Positions 22,760 through 37,700 of a stretch of DNA of 64,000 nt are shown here, one piece after another. The position numbers were made by a program, and so were the translations under genes. Numbering within the stretch: the first letter of the stretch is position 1; every line of letters starts with the position of its first letter. Origin of the DNA: Micrasema longulum (lineage: Eukaryota > Arthropoda > Insecta > Trichoptera > Brachycentridae); assembly GCA_022494885.1 (NCBI GenBank), contig JAGVSM010003627.1, positions 1-64,000 on the forward strand, given 5' to 3'. The notes beneath the pieces are model-generated. The model ran no database searches and had not been told where the DNA came from. It saw nothing but the letters and a program-made list of their open reading frames with translations.

Positions 22760-25700
22760 GTAAATATTGCTCATATTTTAGTTTCTTTTTGGTTTCTCTC
22801 GATGTGCACGACTCTCGCGAAATACAGTTTAGTTTCACATTAACGTTTCAATCGGACACTTGGCTAAATAAAGTGAGGAGATTTGAAAGTTTTTTGTCTC
22901 AGGCTCCCACTTTTTAAATAATTAACAAGTGTTTTTGATGTGCCACAAAAGTGTTAAAATAAACCTCAATCTCAAATTTTAATTTTTTAAATGCTTTTAG
23001 TTGAAGATAACAGATTAAGGTAATTTATAGAACTTCAGATTCTAATATACTTTTCTTAGTTTTAGGGATTGTATCGAGATTAATAAAATACCTCAATAAA
23101 GATGGAGAGTTATTTTTAGGAAGGAAATAAAAAAGTCTAGGCATTTACAAGCCACGTGACTTGTCATTCTGCTGTATTTAAACATCTGTATTTCTTAAAT
23201 TCTTTCATCCATTGATTTTTGTAAAAATAATGTCTGTCTCGTGGTCAAATGGTCAAACGGGCAATGGTCATGGTAGGCAAACGCAAGTTAGCCCACCATG
23301 CATGGGTTTTGGGTTCAATTCCTGGTGTGGTTGGTATGATATATTGATCTAAATAGGTGTTTTTACACTATAATATCTCAGTCCCTGGACTGGCACCTGA
23401 AGCGTAAGACTGATCATTTTACCTTCATTTAACAATTATCAAGAAAAACTTTAATCGGTGTACTAATGCAGTGCCCTATGCACCATTAGGTGCGGAAAGG
23501 GAATGATGACGATGAAAAGAACTGAAACCTTAAATAAAATTCCACCTAATTATTTGTTGTGCTAGAAAATGTCCGTGTTTTTAAAGAGTTTTTTTTTATT
23601 AATAAAAATAATAACTTGTTAAGCCTCTATTTTAGAGGCTTGTCAGCAGCTTGTAACATTGGATATGAAAGGAAGTTATGAATTATACACCACAACACCC
23701 AGACCAATTGAGAAAAAAAAAAAGTTGTTTTTTTCTTGCATCTGGCGTAAATCAAACCCGCGACGCCAGTTTCACAGTTGGCAGTTTAACCAACTGAGCC
23801 GCGACGCCTGTCTGCCAGATCAAAGCTTACTATGACTATTTATATTAATGAATGCGCTCTGTGACTGCAAGGCATGTTAAAATTTAACTAGTGACGTCAT
23901 GCAAAGTAGTCCATTTTTATTAAAATCGTATTCTATATTTTTTTCATACATTTTTAAGAAACTTTTCCTTACAATTTAATGCACTTATTTTAACTGCCCG
24001 TAAGAATTCATTTTTAATATCCAATCTCCCATATGGCTCAACCTTCTCATTCTGGCAAAAGGATTTAAGTCAGTAGACATTTGCACTTCAAATCCTTTTG
24101 CTACAATGTGTATAAGCCCCAAGCAATCGGCTTAAAACGCAGTTGAAATAATGTAACCAATTTTTTCAGAATTGTGGTTTGAAGCCTTTGACCTGAACAC
24201 GGTCGGTAAACAGAGAATAATAATAAATGATTCACAGAGAGTTGAAATGTTTCGCTTGTAATTTTTGTGAAATCACTGTTGAATATTTTCCGTTTTCTTC
24301 ATCCGCCATCTTCCCTTTTAGCCAAGAAACCCGCCGTGGCGGCCAGCAGGCCCCGGGTGGAGGTCGGGCTCGTAGCGCTGCAGCTGCCCATAGGCGAGCG
24401 CGAGATTGTGGACCGAGCCAGGAAACAGAGGGATGAGGAGATGCTGATGCTAAAGAATCGGTTCCTAAAAACAAAGGTATACGTTGTTTATTTTTATTAT
24501 AAAAGTAATGGATAATATTTTCATAGATATATTGGAGTTAGTTTCAGAACTAAAAGACGTAATTCACTATTCACCGCATGGCAGACTCTAGTACTGTAAT
24601 GGATAACTTTTTACCTAGCCATGTCAAAATTCTTTAAAAAACTGGCTTGATTGCCGTGTCACATTAGGAATATCAATAATCTGTGCAGCTAATGATATTT
24701 GCAGTAAATTAAGAAAGCATTGCTCGTCCGTAAACGATGCGTGATAACCAAGATGTCTTGGGAGGTCACCTCTGATACGCGTCTCATATGTTCATTACTG
24801 TTCATATATAAATATACATAAAATATATTAGTTGTCGGATGGCAAAAGGGACCATCTGTAATTCTTAAAAATCTTAAAAAGAGCTGAAATAAGACTTTGA
24901 TTCAATCTACGTACTAAAATATTTTAATATTCGGTCTAGTTTTCAATAATTAATTCTTCTTCATAATCGGTCCCTCATGGCTGAGGATCGTGACCACCTT
25001 ATCGTACTCTCGAGACTGCAGTCCTCCACTTGTCTCGGCACCCCGCATTTCCGAGATCTGCCACAAAGGAAGTGCCTGTTGCAGGTTTTATCTGGTCCCA
25101 CCAGCTCATGGGACACCTAATTAATTACCCCTTTAAATATTACTATCGATTTTTTTTCTGTGCATTTACTGAAATTATTTATCAAAACAGTTGAAAACTA
25201 AAAAAAGAAAAAAATTGCAGACGGTCCCTTCTGCGATCTGACTACCGATATCCTCATCATTATCCCCCCCCTTTCCACACCCAGTGGTGTATAGGGCACT
25301 GCATTAATTAGGGGAGCGCACTAACCAATTCAATTCCGACTAAGCATGTTTTTAATTTTTCTCTTTCTTTAATTCACAATAAGAGCCACATTCAACTAGG
25401 CAAAAAGATACCTGAGGTACAAATTAAAATGTGTTTTACACAAAAAGTATACAACTTAAATATGTTTCAGATGTATTTAAAACTAAAATAAATAATTCCT
25501 TGTATTGTAATATAATGCTGAGCATTTTAAGCAAAAACATAAGTTTATAATTACCATAATTCCAAGGATTTATTTGAAAAGCGATTCGGTGGATTATTTT
25601 ACTTTGAAATATTTGTTAGCTAGATAAATTTGACACTTCCTATTGAAACAGATGTATTTTTTACTTGGCCATCTTATTGTGGCATTAATGTTGCGCACAT

Positions 25701-28700
25701 ATTAACAGTAGTGGGCTGCCTATAAACCCAAGTGGTTTACTCACCTTTTAAAATGATTAGCATAATATTAGAGTCACGTGCATTGAAGAAATCTTTTTCT
25801 CCTGTAAGTCTTTTTGTATTTGAATCTGATTTATTCATTGCGAGATAAAAAAACATCAATTGAAAAGTGTTTTTAATGCGTCTTTTCCTTATTTATAGGT
25901 GTATACTATTAAGAAGCATATTAATGTTCTCGTTTCATGCCAAAAGTTGTACTGTAGCATCTCAATGTATTTACGTAATATTATTATGTGGAAAAATAAA
26001 TTATTATTAACGCATTACAACAGAGATGGTGAATATTTTAGAGAAGGGTACATGACCGTTTAGGCATTTATAGAGCTTATGATTTGTCATTGACTGGTTT
26101 ATGTGGCCACTTTACACATACCTGTGTTTAAGACATCCACTCTTCCATGTGTTGACTTTTATTTGTTTTGAATCTTGAAGTACATATTTCCGTGTCCTCT
26201 AATAAAAACAATAATTTTTTTTAAATTTTTTTTTTTTTTTTAATATATTTTTTTTTTAACAGAGGAATACTAGACTTCTTATTATTTACTCAAATATTTA
26301 AATTTTCAGACCATTTCTTTAACGCTGTAAATAGCTTGTGCTGGAAAAATGGAAATCAAGTTGTGGTACAGTTGTATTAAAAAAACTGCTTTTGCAGTTT
26401 GGCGGGAATTCAAAAAAAAAAAAAAATGTTTAGAATTTAAAAAAGAAAAAAAAAAAAAAAAAATTTGCACCTGTTTGGTCCTTGAGTCCACAATACTACC
26501 ACAGAACCACAACTCGATTCACACTGTACATATTATATTTTATTTATAAGTTGTTTAACACACGTTTCTTAACCTTCAGTAAGAATTCAGTTTTTTTTTT
26601 ATTTTCATCATTTTTTTTTCTTTATCATTTTTTTTTACTGCACTTTACAAAATTGAATTTTGTGACTTCTGCAGTAAAAGAGCTGAAACATTTATTGATG
26701 TGGGCGAGATTCACCTGTCTGAATTATTTCACCTACTTGGCAATGCCAGAAAATATAACTACACAATATAATTAAGCGTCAAGGTTAAAAAAAATAGTTT
26801 TACAAGGTGGTTTTACTGTGAAATATTTTGTTGTTTCTGGATTAGCACTTGAGGTGTAAAATTGATCATCTTACCTTCACGTACAGACAATTATGATACG
26901 CCGATGCATTTGGTGTGCCAGTGCAGTGCCCTATGCACTACTGGGTGTGGAAAGAAGAATGGTGATGATGATGATATAATATACTAATGTGTTTCGCCTC
27001 AATTCAACACAGGACTTTAGTCCCATGGAGTTAGGACTTGTGGATGAATAAATTTATAATTTATAATGTTCATATTAATTTTCAGATGGACGAAAACGAA
27101 ATGGATCGTATTGAGACTGAGATAAATAATGACGAGGAACCCACTTCCGAGGATAGTCCCCTCATGGGGTCGGGTGACCACCGAGTGGGGCATATGGCCA
27201 ACACTAATAACAGCAAGAGGGTCCCCCCTCCCGTCTTGCCCCAGGTCCTGCCTGGACGGGGCGGGGGAGAGAGTGAGACGGACGCATCCGTGGTCGGCCA
27301 GCAACCCAATAAAAGAAGAAGTTAGTACAGAAAAAAATTCATGGGAATTGCTTACATATTTTTACAAGCACGGTTGATTTTATTGGTGCATTTTTGGTTA
27401 CATTAGTGCTGTATTTTAAGTTCATCTCGGTCATTTATTACATGAAGGAAAGATGTTTTAAGAAAACTCAGCAATTGTTTAACTCTAAACTTTTTGTAAT
27501 TTAGTTATTTTTGTACAACTGACTCTCAAAGACTGTTTTTCATTTAAAAAAATATCATTGGATTTTCCGCACATTTTATGCAAAATTGACTCGAGATTCA
27601 TTATCATAACTAGTGACGGAACAGCCTGTTGTAAACCCTGGCCTCCTCCGGAATCTATCTCCATTCCTCCTCGCACCTGCGGCTTTGCTCCAGTTTGTCA
27701 GTCCAATTACTTTCACGTCACTTTCCACACCATCCAGCCATTTTAATTTTAGTCTGCCTCAGCTTTGTCTGCCTTCCGGAGTCGTATTAAGAGGGTACGA
27801 TCATCATTCATTCTGTGGACATGGCCCAACCATAGTAATCTCATAATTTTTATGGATTGTGAAATGTTGGATTTGCCAAATGCCTCTAATTATTGATTTT
27901 ATTGTCTCCTTCACACTCCATTTCTGTTTAAAGCACCAAATATCTTCTTACAAATACTTATACCATACTTTCATCTCTTTTGGTCGTAACCCAATATTCA
28001 GCACCACATGCAGTGACCAGTCTAAGGAGAATTTTTAAAATAATGGTCTTAGTTTTTCTAGAGAGCAATTAACATCTGTTTGCTGCCGATAGCTATGCTC
28101 TAATCTCGGCGCTATAATTGTTATCATTATTGTTATCATTATACCGAAATAACTAACATAACATATTAAGTTAGTTATTTCGGTACTTAAATATTTAGAC
28201 TTGACACTGTCTGTGGTGTGACCCAACATCAATATGCTGTGCATAATTTATTTGTGACTTTCTTTCTAACATATATTTGGTCTTGGATGCATTTATTTTG
28301 AAGCCCATGTCACTTGCAGCCATCTCTAGCTTTAAGAGGTCATCTTTTGATCCAGGGATTAGGCTGATATTAAATGGGTAAAAGTAATTTTGGGTTTGTG
28401 TGAGTTTCTGATAGGCACTTGAATTACATATGTAACAAATGACTGAGATACACTGCACTAATACAACGCCTTAGCAACATTACGTAGAGGTAATATTTGT
28501 GATATTTTAATTCTTAAAACTTGTTTTGACAAAACGTTTGATTGGCATTTTAGGTTCCACCGACTCCCCGCAGGTCATTTCTGTACTGGAGGATGTAAAA
28601 CGAATTAGGGCAACTGGCCCCAAGGAAGGCCGACTGTACCCGGGCCTATCGGACATTGAGGCACCGACAACTGAGGATGAATCTAAACAGTCCTGCTTGG

Positions 28701-31700
28701 CAAGGTGTGCAGACTTTACACTAGAATGCTGTTTCTTTTTCCTGTGTATTTGAACATGAAAATAAAAGAAACATGGTTTTTATCTTTTTTACAACTAGTT
28801 TTATAACTAAAATGGTCTTAAAATTAAATTATTTGGATAATTCACAAGGACGCAAATCTTCAATTATCTTATTTTATTAACCTTCACAGCAACGAGACGT
28901 TTTGAGGGCATGGACGTGTGATGTCAAAATGAGAGCATGACGTGTGATGTCAAAATGACATGACACCAACTGTGAGCCATTTTGTACGTGCTCATTTATA
29001 AACCTGAAAATTATGAATGAAAAATTGTTTTTTAATACACGGTTTTTCAGGGCCAGACCGCGAAACTTCAGAGAAACATCCCTCATGGTAAGCTTTAAAA
29101 AAAAATTCTAATAATTTTTTTCCAAAAACTAATTTAAAAAAAAAAAAAAAAATTCTAATCTCAAAATGGAGTAAATCCTTGATTTCTCGGACTGGCAGTC
29201 CCTCCACAAATCCCTACCCCTCTTCTACTCAGCCGCTTCCCTTGTCCGCGTCTGGTGCGTATCCCTCGTTGGTCAAATATGTTTTTATCTCAATTTTTTT
29301 TTGTATGGGTGGGGTAGGGATTTGCGAAAGGGCTGCTAGTCTGAGAAATTAAAGATGTACTTCATTTTGAGATTATTAAAATAAAAGTTTTTGGAAAAAA
29401 AAATATCAGGATTTTTTTTAAAGCTTACTATGAAGCGGTTTCGCGGTCTGGCCCTAAAAACTGTGTATATACCATATCATTAGAATCCTAAAATTCCACT
29501 CTAAATATACACTACGTTTTTAACGTTGTTTCCGATTTGTAAAAATAAACCCATTGGATAATTACAAAATACTGCAAAAATTATATTTTCAAAGAACTAC
29601 ATAATTAATTAATGTTGATATTATCCGGGTCTTAATATTCTTTTACAATTTCACATTTCTTAATTTTACTTTAAAAAAATATAGATCTATATATTCGTTC
29701 TTCTAAGTGTATAAAAAAGTATTTGCGTTCTTATGATTTGCCTAAGTTTTCAGAGTTGTAAATATTTAACTCACTACTTGAAAATTGTAATCGAATTGTA
29801 GTAGGGTGAGGTTTGAACCTTGGACCTCCGATACATGAGTCCGCGACACTAGCCACGGGACCACAATCCAGTTAATTTGATTTGGGTATGTTTAGCTAAT
29901 GTACTGAACAATTGTCATTCATATTAGGATTAGATTTGCGTCGATTTCTCTATGCGTTTATCACTGCACAAAAAAATAATCAATGAAAAAAATTTTAGAT
30001 CTCAAATGAAAAAATAATATCAATTTAACTGCGAGTATAGCGTGTGACCACATGAAAACTATTATTCCAATATGTGCAATTGAACAAATGTATACATACA
30101 TATCTATCTTCTGTGGGATTACAAGCGTGGAATTCATCAGCAGGTTCTTTTTCTAATTTTCTTATCTATTTCAAATATAACCTATGTTATTTCAGTTGAC
30201 AGGTAAAACTAATTTAGTTTAGATTTGTGGTAGAGCAACATTCTAAAAAATAAGAAAGTTATTATATGTCCATAAAAGTTGATCATGTGAGAAAAAAGTG
30301 TCGCAAACGTTTTAAATAATGACATTTAGACTAATTTCACTTTTAAAATAAAGATCTGTCAACTGTGTTAGGTTTTCTCATAATTAATTCTATTATAAAT
30401 ATCTTTTACTTTTAGTCTGAGACCAATTTAGGACACTCAGACGAGGTTATTCTGTTCATTCATGTACTAATATTAAAATCATCAATCAATGCCACTCATT
30501 TGGTTTCGCGATAACGTCTCCATTATTATGCAAATGCGTCTCTCGAGACTGACTTATTGTCCGGTGAATATTTAAATAGACTTGATTATAATTCTAAACT
30601 GAAAAATCTTGTTTCGCAAGCGACGGAATATACACGGTACATCATGCACCGAGTCACAGTTGCAACCACAGAAAACAATGTATGAATTGCCGTCAATTGA
30701 AGAAAAATGCAAACAATATAACTCGAAGACTGGTAGATTTAACGTTTTTGAAATATTTATCGGTGTTGTCAATTATTGTGAAAAATGTTAAGTATGCATT
30801 TTGTGAAATGGTTTTCAATTTTGTCCTGTTTTCAAATTTTAATTCGTTTGGTCTTATCGTCATAAGATTCAATAAGCTTACGACTGATTGCAGCTAGATA
30901 TTATTAAGTATTGTTAGGTTAATGTTAATAATTATAAAGATTTAATTAAAAAACTTTATTTTCATTATCAGATTTGAGTAAAATCCTGAAATATTTTCTT
31001 TGCTATCTGCTGTCTTTAAACAGGGTTTGAAAATATCATGTTTATATAAATATTAAAATATCTGAAATATCAAAAAGGATAAAACAGAAATCAGTGACCA
31101 ATGCTTTCCAAACCCAATTCGAATCAGTATCTCTGGCTTCAGGGTGTCGGTTAAAATATTTAAGGAGGAATATCAGTTTTGCCGCCCTTTTATTACCCAG
31201 TCCATCTCCAAGTTTGGACTGAACCTAACCGAAGGATGAAAAGCATCTATCTAGAGCTGCTTTTGTTGCATAATATTCCCATTGCTCCGGGTGAATCCCC
31301 ATTCTGGTCCACAACACGCACTAAATGAAAATTTATGGTGCCCAGGGAATCTCGGTAAAGTTAAAAACGGGAATATCTCCCATGAACAAAGACCCCTCTT
31401 AAATATTAAATATTGATATATCGTCAGCTTACTGCCAGAATTCATTAAGGGACATTGTCAAAACTGATTTAGAAGTCACAATCTACCTATTGCCTATTAT
31501 ATAATCAGTAGGTAGATTGTGACTTTCAATTCAGTTTTGACAAAAATGACACTTAATGACTTCTGGCAGTAAGCCGACTATATATGTATCAGCAGTAAAT
31601 ATCATGATCTATGTCCTTCGAACTCTGGTTTAAAAACAGCAGGGAATTTGCGTTTTTTTTTAAAATTTAGGTATTTGCTCGGCCGTCGCAGTATCGAGCG

Positions 31701-34700
31701 GTTAGGTTAATTTGTTTTTGCCATTACAATAAAACATTTATGCTTAGTATACTGTAGGATTATACATTCCTTATTTTTATGGACGTTTTATATAAAATAT
31801 AATATTTAGTCTTGCCAGAAGGTGCGAAATGTTTCTTAATTACATTATTTATTGTAGGATAGCGCTTAGATTTAAATAAGAGTTAAAGTAATTTAACTTG
31901 CACATACATTTCTAGTAAGATGACTTTTCGTCATTACTTTCGATGTCAGCATTTGACCGATTATTTTTTTAATGCCGTCTTTCTTTACAGATACTCCAAA
32001 TCGACTTGCCTAGTCAAGTTTGATTAAAAATCTACTTAAATTAACAACACAAATGATTTTTAATAATTCTCCCATTTCTTCCAGCAAAGAGTAAATTGTT
32101 TTTCATACAATATTTATATTTTTCAGCATTATTTTTTGTTTCTTGGATATTTATTTTTATAACTGTTAAAAATGTATTTGTATCTCTTTAAAGTAAAACT
32201 TTTTTACTAATTATTAAAGATAATTCAGATTGTGGATATTATCTGGATTAAAAGATGATTCGCATGTAAAATTTAACTTCTGGTTGTATGATCATGAATG
32301 ATTTTTATATCGATCAAATAAGTTTTTGTAATTTTTAATTCAGTCACTATTTTCATATTATAATAATATTTATCATATTTGAAAATACAGTAAAACTCAA
32401 ATTATCCGGATTATGAGTGTCAGATTGAATTGCTTTTGAAGTAATACAGCGAATTGGAATCACATTAAAAACTTACTTAAAAGCAAAATTAACTGTGCAC
32501 AAGGGAAATATCATATACTACGAAATACGTGAAATAGATTAAGGAGAAATAAAGGTATTTTCAAAATCAATATGGAATATTGTGTAGAAATGTTTTCATA
32601 CATAATTTTAAAAATAATATTACTAAAAAATATGTCTTTACAAAAGTGTGTCATGTTTGGCCTTGACAATTGTGATGTCAAGATTCGCGGTGATGTTTTA
32701 TTAAAGGAGGATGGGCGCCAATGTACGGAACCTGGTACCGGCACCAATCGAAATGAATGATATATCGTTGGAAAGGTATTTTTGCCTAGAATAAGAATAG
32801 CCATGGTGCTAGTTCTTATTCACTGTCCGATCGGAGTAATCCTACCTTGAAAAGTTATTAATTCGGGTATATGCCCGGACTTTTTAAAGCCATTAGGGGA
32901 GCTGTAGCCTACACAAAAAGGCTCCTTTGATTTTTTTTTAGTTTAAATTCTACGTAAAAATCATAAACATCCGTCAAGTTGAAATAGAGATATCATTTTT
33001 AAAAATTCTATTGTTAAAAATCCAGTATCTTCTGTAGAGGATATTTTAAAACGGACAAGTTATATGGGTTTGTCGTTGTAGTATATTTTTGTTCACTTGA
33101 AAACAGATATTCAACGATGTATGACTCATCTTGATTGGACATGGGTACCAAATCGGTACTAAATGCCCATCATCCTTTAAGCGGTCACAAAGTTTAAAAA
33201 TTAAATCGAATGGTGACGTGCACTGCCAATGCAATGAACCATTTTTGTGGGAATTTAAAATCCTAAATCTAAAAATATTTTTCGTGTTATTAATAAATAC
33301 AAAAAAAAATAACGCTCGATAGTATTTCATAGACTCTTTATTAATTTAAAATTGTAGAAAAAAGGTGATATTTCCCTATCAAATGAAAATTAAAAACTTA
33401 TTAAATTTTTATTTCCTGATATCGATCTGGATTTTTGGCTATCCGGATAACTGGAGTTCGAATAAACGAAGTTCTACTGTATATGCTTATGATATAAATT
33501 TACATCAATATTAATCAAAATGTATCTAAGAGTCTACTTCTTTTGAATTCATGTAATTCAAAATAATTTAAGGTACACGGTAAAAATAGGGTCATTAACA
33601 AATAATGAATTTTACAGGAGAGTAAAAATAAAAATAAAAACTTGATTAGTTTGTATTTAATAAAAACATTTTTTTTGTACAATCGTAGTAAAAAAGTAAC
33701 AAAATGTCTACTTTAAAATAAATTAAAAAACTGCTTCCTTGAACATAAAAAAAACTAACTTATTTCAACAATTATTACAGTTTTGACTGCTGTTTTGCTA
33801 GCCGTGATTTCATATTTTTTCCAACAATTTATCAGACACGGTGCCGCAGTTTGTTAGTTTTGAATATTTAATACCAAAAAATGCTATGAGCCCGTTTTTG
33901 CCGTGTACTCTTCATTTGAGATTAGTTATTTTATCATTTTTACTTTGATTAAAAATGCATTAAAAACAAAATAATTATGTCAAATATGTTTCCATTTCAA
34001 TTCATATCTCTGGATATTTTTTGCAATCAAATGTATAACGATAGGTTTTTAATTAAGGTCATTTTTTGTTTTACAATCTATGGTTAAAAATATTTTTATA
34101 CTTTGAAAAAGTAGCTGAGTTAAGAAAATGTATTGTAATTTATTGCAATGTTGAGTTTTTGAGGCATATTAATGAAATAAACCTAACCTGATAAGAAAGT
34201 ACATTTTCTTAGATGTTTTAAATCTAAAAGCATATTTTCGCATACATATCAATAAAATCTTTCAGTAAATGTATATATTACATAGAATTTATGATTTTTG
34301 ATAAGGGATGATTGATATATGGATTTATTTTTCAATTTGGTAATTTAACGCCACCCGAGATCATTTAAAATAAGTTTTCTTAAACATACTTACAATACCG
34401 AGTTGCACAGTAGACTCTTGATAATCCGACAGGTGTGGAACCGAAGGGGTGTCTGATTTTCAAAAGTGAATATATTATCTCTCATAACACAAGAAAACTG
34501 ATGTTATTCTGCATACTGTACTACCATAGATTCTGTAGTACTGTACTCTGTACTTATAGTACTGTAAAGCAGTTTCGAATACTATACTAGGCGTACAAAC
34601 AGTTATGTGTACGCAAACGGAAAAGGTTTTGTTTATTACTGTACCCTAAGAGTAATAACATGTGCGCTACCCCTTATAGAGCCACCCGAACGCACAAAAA

Positions 34701-37700
34701 TTAGCTACAGTCTTCACAGTTGAAGTTCAGATTTGCATTGTCATTACATTTAAATATATGTATTTATTTCCTTAAAAGTTATGTAACCGAATATACTGCA
34801 ATTGACCATTGTCAATTTTTTATTCTTGTAATAAGGACATTTCCATTTTATTTATGAACAAAGCCAAGCACAGTGGCAAAAGTATCCGTTACACATCTGT
34901 CGTCAAACCAAAGAATAATATTTGCCAGTATAGTTAAAATGTAGTTTATCAACATTTTGCAATACTTTTGTTCTATGCCAAAGAGCAAAACGGCGTCTAT
35001 AAGCGGTAGCGCGCGCACTATTACTCCGAGCCTCTGACAGTTTATATGCCTATGATTTAAATGGTTTATTTTATTAATTACACCAAAAACATGTGCTATA
35101 AATAAATAAAATAAACAATAATTGTGTTGTACTTAAGTATTTTTGTATCTGTGATATTTCTTTGTAAATACATATTAAAGTAAAGATACTCTTGATTTTA
35201 TATGTGCTGTTTCATTTCCCTTTTTATTTCAGCTGAAATGCCAGAGAATACCAATAAACCTTAAATATTTTTGGATTTTTTTTCCTTCTTTTACCTGTTG
35301 CATTAGGCCCTGGATTTGTACTTCAATTAATGAGTCAAAATTGGTAATTGAAAAAAATAGCTTGGTTACATATGGAAAAAAAATGTTTCGAGTAAAAAAA
35401 GTTCTTGTGAAAGATAATAATATAGTTTGGAATATTGAACTTGGAGATAATTGGTCAAAAGCTCTTGAGCTGAATGCAATTGAGATGCAATCTCTTAGAC
35501 GAGTTGTTATTGAAGGGTGAAAGCAGAGCGGATGCGATTGTGCTGCAATATTTTAAATGAGTTTTTAAAGGGCAAAGCAGAGTAAATGCGATTGAGAAGC
35601 AATCTCATATATAAGTTGCCTTTGAAGGGTGAAAGCAAAGTGAATGTGATTAAGATGCTTAGATGAGTCATTGCAGGGCAAAAGCAGAATGAATGTGACT
35701 GAGATGCAATCTCTTACATGAGTTGTTAAATGGCAAAAGAAATTAACGCAATTGAGATGCAATCTCTTAGATTAGTTGCATTTAAAGGGTGAAGCAGAGT
35801 GAATGTGACTGAGCCACAATCTTTAAAGTGAGTCATTAAAGGGCAAACAGAGTGAATGCGATTGAGAAGAAATCTTTTAGATAAGTTGCCTTTGAAGGGT
35901 GAAAGCATTCATTAAAGGGCAGAGCAGAGTAAAATGCATTGAGGAGCAATCTTTTAGACGGGGGTTATTGAAGGACAAAAACAAAGTAAATAAGGTTGAC
36001 GTGCAATTTATTGGATGAATGTGAAGGAAATCAATGTATGACAGGGTTGTAAAAGAGAATGTGAGCCTGCGACAGATGATTTATATTGCGACGCTTCCAT
36101 AAAAGCATGTGCATCTCTTATATAAACAAAGGACACGGCAACATTTTTGTTTAATGAATTTTAAGTATTTTTAAAAATTATCTTAACAAATGTTTGTTAT
36201 TGTTTTCTGGCATTTCAACATTAATTAAAATACGCAAAACTGTAAGTATATAACAGCAAGCAAGTATCAAGAACAACATCAACCACAAGAAAACAGAAAA
36301 CACAATTTTATTCAACAACCCGAAGATTGCAGAAATTACAGATTGCGTTTATGATTTTAAACCTTATTACAATCTTTTGTTTAAAAATGTATCAACAGAC
36401 CATTATCAATAAACTTTTTTTTGGTTCTAAAATAGGTTTATTTGTCTCTGATTCAAAGATGTCAGTCATAGGTTAGTAAACATTTATGTTACTCGGAAAA
36501 TATAATGCTTTAAAAAAAATCAAACCAAATATGTGGATATTAAAATCACCCATTACTATTTATGTAAATTTGTACATTTTATTTTTATTGTATCTATTCA
36601 ATAAATGAATACAGATTAACAAAGTTTTGAGATTTTATAATGTGTTTGATCCAATTTCTGGGAAATGATTTTAAAAATGTACGGTTAAAAAATGTAAAAA
36701 CAGACAGCATTAAATAAAAAAGAGCCAATTGATATTTTTCATTAGGTAACCCTGGCCCATGGGACGTTTTGATCATACCAAAATTCATTCATAAACTCAA
36801 AACATTGAATGATTTATTGAAGTTTTTTTTCCCCTTTATTATTAACATCAAAAGATACTGAGTCGTATTCAACATAGTCATATAGCTTTTAACTAAGAAC
36901 CACGGTGCGTTTCAGTATAAACCTTTAACATGGCAATCGATAAACAAAATGGTAAATTTTTAATTTATTCTCCCTCTTTCTGCGCAAGTCAAAAGAGTTT
37001 TTTTATAATAGAATTTTTTCTTAGTCCTTTTAAACGAACATTGCTCTATCATAATTTTTAAAAAAATAATTCAATAAAACCCTGTTTGTATACAAATAAC
37101 TATATACTTCCCGTATGTATTTTAGGCGATGTCCGTTTTTTGGGAGAAATAAAAAGATCTGTTAATTCACAGAAATCGACAGTGTCACATAAAAATGACA
37201 TCTGATATTTTTCATTATGATTTAAAGAAAAAAACTTATAAACAGATAAAATAAATTACAAACATGTAAACAAACTTATCTTTATTCGAAAGCAATGCGG
37301 ATTGCAACTTTTTCACCGAGCCGGCGTCAAATTCTTACTGGTCAATATTCAAATTGACAGTCACGGGCTATGCGACATCACTATTTTCAATGTGCGAGTG
37401 GAAAAGATAGCTATACTATTCTAGTTGTACGTTCTTCTTTATCGCTTTAGCCACAATGTTACATCTAGTTTGTGTTAATAATTATCAAAGATTTGTAGTT
37501 GTCACTTACAGACATAAACACTGTAAGGGTTAAATAGGATTTTTACAGAAATAGGAAAAATTGCCAATGTCTGACATAAACCAATAAAATATTTATGAAC
37601 ATACCTATACCAATGAGTAATGATTTAAAAGGAAAAGGATTAATTATACATGAATCAAAATTAGTGAATGAAGCAGCCAAATTAATTACATTTAAGATTA

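Noticed and set aside
22305..22838. 177-codon open frame on the minus strand
   Set aside because: It is the antisense of anillin exon 1 and runs through its donor site; no motif of its own.
27017..27304. Minus-strand frames of 95 and 75 codons
   Set aside because: Antisense of anillin exon 3.
35470..36045. Possible CRISPR-like array
   Set aside because: Units are directly tandem without unique spacers, diverged, and derived from a LINE reading frame; the genome is eukaryotic.
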